From assembly GCF_000212815.1 (NCBI RefSeq), contig NZ_GL890985.1, positions 1,194,866 to 1,258,865 of the forward strand: DNA of 64,000 bases. Reading direction: 5' to 3'. The DNA is from Streptococcus sanguinis SK49 (GTDB lineage: Bacteria; Bacillota; Bacilli; Lactobacillales; Streptococcaceae). How positions within the stretch are numbered: position 1 is the first letter of the stretch; each line of letters begins with the position of its first letter. The notes under the pieces are model-generated. The model made no database searches and was not told the origin of the DNA. It saw nothing but the letters and a program-made list of their open reading frames with translations. The position numbers and the translations under genes are program-made. Shown here piece after piece: positions 58,033-64,000 of this stretch.

Positions 58033-58716
58033 ATGTATAGCATTTCATTTCAAGACGATATTAGCATGATGCCGCGGGAGCGTTTGATGAGAGAAGGGGC
58101 TGAAAAACTCAGTAACCAAGAGCTTCTATCAATTTTCCTCAGGACAGGCAACAAAAAAGAAACTGTTTTTCAAGTTTCTCAAAGAATTTTATCATCGATT
58201 TCCAGTTTGAACGATCTTAAGTATTTAACTTTGCAGGAATTGCAGACTATTTCTGGAATCGGTCCGATTAAGGCTGTGGAGCTGCAGGCCATTATCGAAT
58301 TAGGACGTCGGATTAACCGAGCAGAGGTTCTGCAGAAAGAGCAGATTATGGGCAGTCAAAAATTAGCCCAGAAGATGCAGCAAGAACTTGGAGATATGAG
58401 GCAGGAGTGCTTGGTTGCTATTTATCTTAATAGTCAAAATCAAATTTTGCACCAGCAGACTATTTTTATGGGGACGGTAAGCAGAAGCATTGCTGAGCCA
58501 AGAGAGATTCTCCACTACGCTCTCAAGCATCTAGCGACATCTATCATACTGGTACACAATCATCCATCAGGCTCAGTCGTTCCCAGCAGAAATGACGATG
58601 AGGTGACCCAGCATATGAAAGAAGCATGTGAGATGATGGGCTTGGTCCTTTTGGATCATTTGATTGTGTCCAAATCCAACTACTATAGCTACCGAGAGGA
58701 GACAGATATGATATAA
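58033..58716 (+). CDS. radC: RadC family JAB-domain protein
   Basis: A 227-residue protein with an N-terminal helix-hairpin-helix ([18 protein letters not shown]) and a C-terminal MPN/JAB domain with metal motif [19 protein letters not shown]. Despite its name a DNA-repair role is doubtful; in streptococci the family is dispensable for transformation. AAGGAGG precedes the ATG. Confidence 0.92.
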   Translation: MYSISFQDDISMMPRERLMREGAEKLSNQELLSIFLRTGNKKETVFQVSQRILSSISSLNDLKYLTLQELQTISGIGPIKAVELQAIIELGRRINRAEVLQKEQIMGSQKLAQKMQQELGDMRQECLVAIYLNSQNQILHQQTIFMGTVSRSIAEPREILHYALKHLATSIILVHNHPSGSVVPSRNDDEVTQHMKEACEMMGLVLLDHLIVSKSNYYSYREETDMI

Positions 58717-58734
58717 TTTGATTTACTTGAATAT

Positions 58735-58768
58735 AAAAAACTTCTATTCGAGTAGAACAGAAGTTTAT
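58735..58768 (-). terminator. Terminator of the minus-strand GATase gene
   Basis: AACTTCT-n-AGAAGTT stem, T-run on the minus strand; also able to stop radC transcription. Confidence 0.75.
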
Positions 58769-58784
58769 CTAGGAATAGAGGCTT

Positions 58785-59477
58785 TTAAAGAATATTGACA
58801 ACATAATCAAACAGAGCTAGGTCTCCTTCTCTGGAGCCGAACAAGAACTCCGGATGCCATTGGACGCCAAGGAAAGGACTACCGTCAGTAGAAGTGATGG
58901 CTTCAATAATCTTATCGCGAGGATCATAGGCGATGACTTCTAGGCCAGTAGCCAAATCCTTGATACTTTGGTGGTGGAAGGAGTTGATTTCAGATGCAGG
59001 GCCATAGATTTCATGTAGAATAGAACCGTTCTTGGTCACCATGCTTTGGGTTGTGTATTCAGCAGAGCTATCTTGCCAATGATCTTCAATATCTTGATGA
59101 AGAGTACCGCCTAGAGCTACATTATAAAGTTGGGTTCCGCGGCAGACGGTGAAGATAGGTTTATTTTGACGGCGAGCTTCTTTGATTAAAGCTAATTCAA
59201 AAATGTCTCGCTGGAGTAAATAATCATCGCTGTCAATGCTTTTCTCTTCACCATAGAATTGTGGACATACATTCTGACCGCCTGTGATGATTAATTTGTC
59301 AACAATGGAAACATACTGTTTAGCCATTTCTTCATCACCGATTGGCAAAATCATTGGAATTCCGCCAACTTCTTTAACTCCCTCAACGAATCCTGTCGCC
59401 GTATAGCTCATATGGATGAAGTGATCGTCTGGGATATCTCTTTCATTTCCGGTTATTCCAATAATAGGTTTACTCAT
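58785..59477 (-). CDS. Class I glutamine amidotransferase-like hydrolase (peptidase C26, PuuD-like)
   Basis: A 230-residue protein of the gamma-glutamyl-GABA hydrolase group. Catalytic triad: Cys in IFTVCRGTQLYNVALGG, His and Glu in GVQWHPEFLF. GITGNERDIPDDHF is the family start. It lies next to rex on the same strand (24-nt gap). The substrate in streptococci is unknown. Confidence 0.88.
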   Translation of the reverse strand: MSKPIIGITGNERDIPDDHFIHMSYTATGFVEGVKEVGGIPMILPIGDEEMAKQYVSIVDKLIITGGQNVCPQFYGEEKSIDSDDYLLQRDIFELALIKEARRQNKPIFTVCRGTQLYNVALGGTLHQDIEDHWQDSSAEYTTQSMVTKNGSILHEIYGPASEINSFHHQSIKDLATGLEVIAYDPRDKIIEAITSTDGSPFLGVQWHPEFLFGSREGDLALFDYVVNIL

Positions 59478-59501
59478 AGAGTGTTTAATACCTCTTTCAA
59501 A

Positions 59502-60149
59502 TTAATAATCATTTTTTCTCATGAAGTAGAGCAGAGTCTGCAGTTCGCTAGTCAGGTCAACATACTGGACGACCACATCCTTAGGCAGGGATAGGTTTAC
59601 TGGCGAGAAGCAGAGAATACCTTTGACACCTGCTTGAACTAAGATAGATGCAACTTCTTGGGCTTTTACGCTAGGTACAGTTAGGATGGCAGTTTGCACA
59701 TTTCCTGACTGTATTTTTTCTTTGATTTGGGAAATTCCATAGATAGGAATCCCATCGCTGGTTGTGCTGCCAACTTCTGGATGGTCATCTATGTCAAAAG
59801 CCATTACAACCTTCATTTTATTGCGCTCATGAAAACGATAGTGTAGCAGAGCCCGTCCCATATTACCAACACCAACAATCATGACATTGGTAATAGCATT
59901 GTCGTTCAAGAGGTCAGCAAAAAAGTTCATCAATTTCTTGACATCGTAACCAAATCCTCTGCGGCCGAGTTCACCGAAATAAGAAAAATCTCGTCTGACA
60001 GTAGCAGAGTCAATACCAATGGCTTCTGCAATTTGCTTGGAGTTTGCTTTTTCAATCTTCTCAGCATTAAAACGTTTAAAAATACGATAGTAGAGCGATA
60101 GCCTTTTAGCAGTAGCTCGGGGAATTGTAGTATTTTTTTCAGTTTTCAC
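59502..60149 (-). CDS. rex: Redox-sensing transcriptional repressor Rex
   Basis: A 215-residue repressor that leaves DNA when NADH/NAD+ rises. Winged helix ([42 protein letters not shown]), Rossmann domain ([16 protein letters not shown]) and C-terminal swapped helix. AAAGGTTGTG precedes the ATG. Likely targets include fermentation genes such as ldh. Confidence 0.95.
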   Translation of the reverse strand: MKTEKNTTIPRATAKRLSLYYRIFKRFNAEKIEKANSKQIAEAIGIDSATVRRDFSYFGELGRRGFGYDVKKLMNFFADLLNDNAITNVMIVGVGNMGRALLHYRFHERNKMKVVMAFDIDDHPEVGSTTSDGIPIYGISQIKEKIQSGNVQTAILTVPSVKAQEVASILVQAGVKGILCFSPVNLSLPKDVVVQYVDLTSELQTLLYFMRKNDY

Positions 60150-60273
60150 AAAATCACAACCTTTCTAATTCTATTTTATAGGAAGTTTGTGAAAAAATCA
60201 ACTAATTAAGAGTGTTTGATTCATTAAAAAAGAAAAGAGTGAAAGTTTGAGTTATGCTATAGATGCAAAGGGA

Positions 60274-60495
60274 TTAGTCCTGGTAGGAAGTCAAGTCTAA
60301 CTGGTACATCTGGCGGTACAAGTCCCCAATTAACCCTGTAAAAGGCAGCTGGTGTCCATTATAAGTGATGGAAAGTACTTTGAGAGAGTCAGGAATTGTG
60401 ACGCAGCCAGAGAAGGCGAGAAGAAATTCATCGAAGTCTTCATAGGTAAGTGTTCGTTTCACCTTATATGAGTCCAAATAGGTCAGTTCAACCAT
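60274..60495 (-). CDS. DUF4649 family protein
   Basis: A 73-residue streptococcal protein (MVELTYLDSYKVKRTLTYED) of the DUF4649 family. AAAGGATT precedes the ATG. Its first codons overlap the end of a possible small ORF upstream. Function unknown. Confidence 0.8.
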   Translation of the reverse strand: MVELTYLDSYKVKRTLTYEDFDEFLLAFSGCVTIPDSLKVLSITYNGHQLPFTGLIGDLYRQMYQLDLTSYQD

Positions 60496-60646
60496 TGTTA
60501 ATCCTTTCTTTGGGTTCGGTTAGTCTTTTCTTCAAGTGTTCTAAGTAGAAGTCAAGCTCGTTTAAATTTTGAAGATTCAAAACCAAAAAAGCAAAATTGC
60601 GAGAATCTTGCTTATTGTGGTGTCTTTTCAAAAATATTTCTTTCAA
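60488..60646 (-). CDS. Possible small ORF between DUF1831 and DUF4649 genes
   Basis: A frame open from TTG 60646 (or TTG 60631) to TGA 60488-60490 reads as plausible helical protein (FLVLNLQNLNELDFYLEH and a charged tail KKRLTEPKERINNG). It overlaps the DUF1831 end and the DUF4649 start, suggesting coupling. No ATG and only a weak ribosome-binding site are present, so it is tentative. Confidence 0.4.
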   Translation of the reverse strand: MKEIFLKRHHNKQDSRNFAFLVLNLQNLNELDFYLEHLKKRLTEPKERINNG

Positions 60647-60959
60647 CCAGGCTATCCATCAAGAAGTAAAATTTTTGCTGGATAATGTGATGGTCTTCTG
60701 ATTTGAAAATATTGACCAAGCGCAGGCCTGATTTATCAGTGATGTTGATTTTGAAACCATTTAACTCTTTATTGACGATGATTTTCAGCAGAAAACCATT
60801 TCCGCTGTTGGGAACAGTTTCCAGCAGACGAGAGAGTTCATAGTTTCCGACCTTGCTTTCCGCGAAAGTATTGTCGCGCAAGGTAAATTTCTTGACATTT
60901 GGGTGAAGTGAATAGGTATATTCACAGTTTGCTAAGCTAACAGATGTTTGAAAGGCCAT
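60612..60959 (-). CDS. DUF1831 family protein
   Basis: A 115-residue protein (MAFQTSVSLANCEYTYSLHP) typical of the DUF1831 family, which regularly follows a cysteine desulfurase gene in Lactobacillales. The gap to the desulfurase stop is 1 nt and AGGAGGA overlaps that stop region. A role in sulfur or tRNA thiolation is inferred only from context. Confidence 0.85.
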   Translation of the reverse strand: MAFQTSVSLANCEYTYSLHPNVKKFTLRDNTFAESKVGNYELSRLLETVPNSGNGFLLKIIVNKELNGFKINITDKSGLRLVNIFKSEDHHIIQQKFYFLMDSLVERNIFEKTPQ

Positions 60960-60960
60960 C

Positions 60961-62073
60961 TTATCCTCCTAAAATTTCTTTTAATTTCTTTGTAAATGAT
61001 TGAATCTCTTGCAGAGTCGTTTGGTCCGAAGTGCTGATCCGAATGGACTCATACAAGCGGTTGGAATCCTTGCCATACATAGCCTGCAAGACATGACTGG
61101 GTTGTATAGCTCCGGCTGTACAGGCTGAGCCTGTTGAAATGGAAAAGCCATTTAAATCCATTTGAAGTAGAAGCAGGTCATTCTTTTGATTGGGAAATCC
61201 CAAATTGATGACATATGGCAAGCTGGGCTGACTTTCATTTAAGTAAAAGTCGATATCCGATAAGTCAGCAAGTAAGCTGTCTTTTAAGTATTGCGCATGC
61301 TCTAGATTTCCCTCAAGATGTTCCGTGCTATCTGACAGAGCCGCCGCCATACCTGTGATAGAGATTAGATTTTCAGTTCCGGCCCGGTGTTTTTCTTCCT
61401 GGTCGCCACCGTGCATGAAATTGTCAAAATCCATCTTCTTGGCATAAAGGAAGCCAACGCCTTTGGGACCATGAAACTTATGCGCTGAAGCAGATAGAAA
61501 GTCAATCCCTAGCTCGTCAGGGTAGATGGGAAGTTTACCAATTGCTTGGACAGCATCAACGTGAAAAACAGCAGGATGTTCGTGCAGTAATTCACCAATT
61601 TCCTTAATGGGGAGCATGGCACCCGTCTCGTTATTAACCGCCATGACGGACACAAGAATAGTGTCAGGTCTAAGTGCCTTTTTAATATCCGCCGCTCGAA
61701 TCTGACCATCCACCGGCTGAACAAAAGTAGCTTCAAAGCCGAATTTGTCTACTAAGTACTCCACCACTTCTAAGACAGCATGGTGTTCAATAGCAGTGGT
61801 AACAATATGTTTTCCTCGGTTCTGGTGTCGAAGGGCATAGCCTTTGATAGCAGTATTGTTGCTTTCAGTGCCACCTGAAGTAAAAAGAATCTTATTGCTT
61901 TGAGTATGCAGAGCTTGAGCAATATCCTCACGCGCCTGTCTGAGGAGTTTACTAGCTTCTCGACCATGGCTATGCGTACTGGAAGGATTTCCAAAGACGG
62001 TCATAGTTTTGGTCATTGCTTGGATTGCAGCGGGCGACAAAGCAGTTGTAGCGGCATTATCTAAATAAATCAC
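60961..62073 (-). CDS. Cysteine desulfurase (NifS/IscS type)
   Basis: A 370-residue PLP enzyme that takes sulfur from cysteine. Start GTG 62073 (VIYLDNAATTALSP) is chosen: it lies 10 nt after the prs stop with TAAGG as ribosome-binding site, and the longer reading overlaps prs. Motifs: TSGGTESNNTAIKG, HVDAVQAIG, the PLP lysine in SASAHKFHGPKGVGF and the active Cys loop STGSACTAG. With DUF1831 behind it, it probably feeds tRNA thiolation rather than Suf assembly. Confidence 0.93.
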   Translation of the reverse strand: MIYLDNAATTALSPAAIQAMTKTMTVFGNPSSTHSHGREASKLLRQAREDIAQALHTQSNKILFTSGGTESNNTAIKGYALRHQNRGKHIVTTAIEHHAVLEVVEYLVDKFGFEATFVQPVDGQIRAADIKKALRPDTILVSVMAVNNETGAMLPIKEIGELLHEHPAVFHVDAVQAIGKLPIYPDELGIDFLSASAHKFHGPKGVGFLYAKKMDFDNFMHGGDQEEKHRAGTENLISITGMAAALSDSTEHLEGNLEHAQYLKDSLLADLSDIDFYLNESQPSLPYVINLGFPNQKNDLLLLQMDLNGFSISTGSACTAGAIQPSHVLQAMYGKDSNRLYESIRISTSDQTTLQEIQSFTKKLKEILGG

Positions 62074-62083
62074 TCCGGTTACC

Positions 62084-63040
62084 TTATTTCTTTTGATAGG
62101 CAAAGAGTGGGCTGACTGGTTTTCTCTCTTGGATGCGGACAATGGCATCACCAATCAGTTCACTAGCTGTAATGTAGTGGAGATTCTTAGGTGTTTTTTC
62201 TTTGATATCAACAGAGTCTGTCACAAGAATTTCTCTGATAGGAGAATTATCCAGCAATTCCGCAGCTTTATCTGCAAAGAGACCATGACTGGATACAGCA
62301 TAGATTTCGACTGCGCCTTCGCGACAGACAATTTTAGCTGCTTCAGAGAAAGTCCGACCGGTATTTAAAATGTCGTCAATCAGAATAGCTTTCTTGCCTT
62401 CGACATCTCCGATGATATAGCCCTCAGAGCGACCTGCCTCGTCTTCGCCATAATCAATGATAGCGATAGGGGCATCCAGATATTCAGCCAGATTGCGAGC
62501 GCGTTTAACACCAGAGTTTTTAGGGCTGACGACAACGACATCATCTCCCGTTAACCCCATATTGCAATAATGTTTGGCAAAGAGTGGGATAGTGAAGAGA
62601 TTATCGACTGGGATATCAAAGAATCCTTGGACCTGCACGGCATGAAGATCCAGAGAAATCACGCGATCCACTCCAGCACCGACAAGCATATTGGCAACCA
62701 GTTTAGCTGTGATTGGCTCGCGAGGAGCAGCAGTCCGATCCTGACGGGCATATCCAAAATAAGGCATGACAACATTAATCGTATTGGCACTGGCACGCTT
62801 GCAGGCATCCACCATAATCAAGAGCTCCATCAAGTGATTATTGACAGGGAAGCTAGTAGACTGAATGATGTAAATATCATAGCCACGAACGCTTTCTTCA
62901 ATGTTAATCTGAATCTCGCCGTCCGAGAATTGGCGGGAGGAAAGTTTTCCCAAAGGAACCCCAGCAGCCTCAGCGATTTTTTCAGCTATGGAATGATTGG
63001 AATTGAGGGAAAAAAGCTTCATATTTTTTTTATCTGACAT
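62084..63040 (-). CDS. prs: Ribose-phosphate pyrophosphokinase (PRPP synthetase)
   Basis: A 318-residue enzyme making PRPP from ribose 5-phosphate and ATP, the substrate of PyrE and of purine synthesis. Motifs: [74 protein letters not shown] and [13 protein letters not shown]. By position beside the cysteine desulfurase it corresponds to the second streptococcal copy (Prs2). Confidence 0.95.
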   Translation of the reverse strand: MSDKKNMKLFSLNSNHSIAEKIAEAAGVPLGKLSSRQFSDGEIQINIEESVRGYDIYIIQSTSFPVNNHLMELLIMVDACKRASANTINVVMPYFGYARQDRTAAPREPITAKLVANMLVGAGVDRVISLDLHAVQVQGFFDIPVDNLFTIPLFAKHYCNMGLTGDDVVVVSPKNSGVKRARNLAEYLDAPIAIIDYGEDEAGRSEGYIIGDVEGKKAILIDDILNTGRTFSEAAKIVCREGAVEIYAVSSHGLFADKAAELLDNSPIREILVTDSVDIKEKTPKNLHYITASELIGDAIVRIQERKPVSPLFAYQKK

Positions 63041-63175
63041 GAGTTGGACCGTCCTCTTTTTGTCTCATTTCTATATCTAATGCTCCATGAAATTTATTTT
63101 TCAATAGGCTTTAGATTGCTACCTTTTATTTTACCAAAAAAATTAGATTATTTCAGCTATTTTGTGGTCGTTGAT

Positions 63176-63739
63176 TTACAAGTTTTCAGAAAATCTTGCT
63201 ATCTTACTCTTACCAGGTTTGTAGTCGATCTTGTGCTGTTTTAGGAAGTTGAGGAAATTTTCTTTTCCTTTTTCGAAATCTTCAACTTCGACTTCGAGTT
63301 CGAAGTCTTTTTTGTCCAAGTAGTGACTCTCATCCAGAGCAAGGAGGCCAATTTCGTCTTCTTTTTCATAGCGGATAGTCTCTAGAGAGCCAAGAATCTT
63401 CAAGTCTTGGATAGGAATTTCTTTTTGAAGCAGCGTCTCTAAAATCTCTCCCGTAGGAAATTCATTGTTCTGCAAAATATTTTCAGTTTCTTCTGGTGTC
63501 AAGTTCTGATTGAGTTCCAAGGATCCGACTTCTTGAGGAATCTTGAGCGTCAGCTCTGCTTCGCGATGGTTAAAAGTTCGTACTCGAAAAGCCATGTGGG
63601 AGTGTCGGATGCTTTGCTGATCTGAATCGATGTAGTGGTTGGTTTGGCTAATAGGGGAAATATCAGCAAATAACTGAAGCAGACGGTCGTGCTCTTCTTT
63701 GGTCAGCATGGTTTTGAATTCAATTTCTAAGTGATTCAT
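63176..63739 (-). CDS. CYTH domain protein
   Basis: A 187-residue CYTH (triphosphate tunnel) protein, beginning MNHLEIEFKTML with the ExExK signature. Later charged strands (RVRTFNHREAELTLKIPQ, EDEIGLLALDESHYLD, DFELEVEVED) line the tunnel. ATG 63739 is preferred because AAAAGG would be too close to ATG 63745. Known family members hydrolyse triphosphates; this one's substrate is unknown. It is divergent from relQ. Confidence 0.88.
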   Translation of the reverse strand: MNHLEIEFKTMLTKEEHDRLLQLFADISPISQTNHYIDSDQQSIRHSHMAFRVRTFNHREAELTLKIPQEVGSLELNQNLTPEETENILQNNEFPTGEILETLLQKEIPIQDLKILGSLETIRYEKEDEIGLLALDESHYLDKKDFELEVEVEDFEKGKENFLNFLKQHKIDYKPGKSKIARFSENL

Positions 63740-63761
63740 TTTCATATCCTTTTCTTTTTTT

Positions 63762-63783
63762 TGAAAGCGATTTATGTTATAAT
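63762..63783 (+). promoter_or_regulatory. relQ promoter region with cre-like sequence
   Basis: TG-extended TATAAT (TGTTATAAT, 63778-63783) lies 52 nt before relQ. TGAAAGCGATTTAT (63762-63775) matches the cre consensus at about 12 of 14 positions and abuts the -10. Confidence 0.35.
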
Positions 63784-63834
63784 AACAGTTGTGTTTATTT
63801 TATACAAAAAATAATGATATGACAAGGTAAGTGT

Positions 63835-64000
63835 ATGACAATAGAATGGGAAGAGTTTCTAGACCCCTATATTCAAGCGGTTGGAGAGCTGAAAATTAAG
63901 TTGCGTGGAGTGCGAAAGCAATACCGCAAGCAGCAGCGCCATTCTCCAATTGAGTTTGTGACTGGACGTGTCAAGCCGATTGAGAGCATTAAAGAAAAGA
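63835..64000 (+). CDS. relQ: Small alarmone synthetase RelQ, N-terminal part
   Basis: The first 55 codons of a (p)ppGpp synthetase, cut by the window end. MTIEWEEFLDPYIQAVGELK and RHSPIEFVTGRVKPIESIKEK match streptococcal RelQ, which lies between the CYTH gene and ppnK. AAGGTAAG precedes the ATG. Confidence 0.85.
   Translation, partial: MTIEWEEFLDPYIQAVGELKIKLRGVRKQYRKQQRHSPIEFVTGRVKPIESIKEK

Noticed and set aside
60150..60205. Rex operator in front of rex (TTGTGA half-sites)
   Set aside because: TTGTGATTTTGTGAA and TTGTGAAAAAATCAACTA each have one good half-site, but the other half does not match TCACAA.

Overview
The window is chromosomal DNA from a low-GC Firmicute, almost certainly an oral Streptococcus of the sanguinis/gordonii/mitis type. 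Evidence: streptococcal gene orders (rpmE2-DHH phosphoesterase-flavodoxin-chorismate mutase-two crcB-rplS; gyrA-srtA; prs-CYTH-relQ; rpiA-deoB-punA-deoD), an LPXTG-anchored 5'-nucleotidase, PyrR attenuators, TG-extended -10 promoters and a type II-A CRISPR system. The species is inferred, not proven.

Layout: 1-4144 holds a promoter region, a secreted Tyr/Asn-rich CAP-like protein and a paralogue broken by a frameshift and a stop. 4254-9475 holds rpmE2, nrnA, flavodoxin, an isolated sufB followed by a 63-bp tandem hairpin array, chorismate mutase, a crcB pair, rplS with leader, and tRNA-Arg. 9480-16640 is a complete type II-A CRISPR-Cas locus: tracrRNA on the minus strand, cas9-cas1-cas2-csn2, leader, and 10 full repeats plus one truncated repeat with 10 spacers of 30 nt. 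16645-23442 holds mnmE, then rpiA-deoB-punA-(structured RNA)-deoD-HEPN-like protein-sirtuin. 23540-28766 is an accessory stretch: a pair of membrane-anchored paralogues (the second interrupted), a LysR regulator with a 38-aa peptide gene behind it, and two related membrane-anchored proteins. 28800-37223 carries pyrK-pyrD and pyrF-pyrE under PyrR attenuators, a GT-C-type membrane protein, DUF4336, ung, a Nudix gene and pyrC. 37387-40236 holds the surface nucleotidase and plsY. 40427-49677 is parE and parC separated by accessory genes (a cysteine-protease-like protein, a cytosolic NUC-type nuclease, a lipoprotein, an acetyltransferase and an ANT(6)-like protein). 49852-58716 holds ilvE, tRNAs, rpsA, a Nudix gene, ldh, gyrA, srtA and radC. 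58785-64000 holds a GATase, rex, small conserved proteins, a cysteine desulfurase, prs2, a CYTH protein and the start of relQ.

Together the genes are mostly nucleotide economy (de novo pyrimidine synthesis, purine and deoxyribose salvage, PRPP supply, extracellular nucleotide hydrolysis), DNA topology, translation and surface display, interrupted by defence or conflict-type accessory blocks. The most unusual signals are a tracrRNA with an extra 18-nt hairpin in the repeat:anti-repeat bulge, a Csm6-like HEPN protein without CARF domain encoded between deoD and a sirtuin, a nuclease/protease-like pair between parE and parC, the structured punA-deoD spacer, and three genes whose -10 box sits exactly 6 nt from the ATG (predicted leaderless mRNAs).
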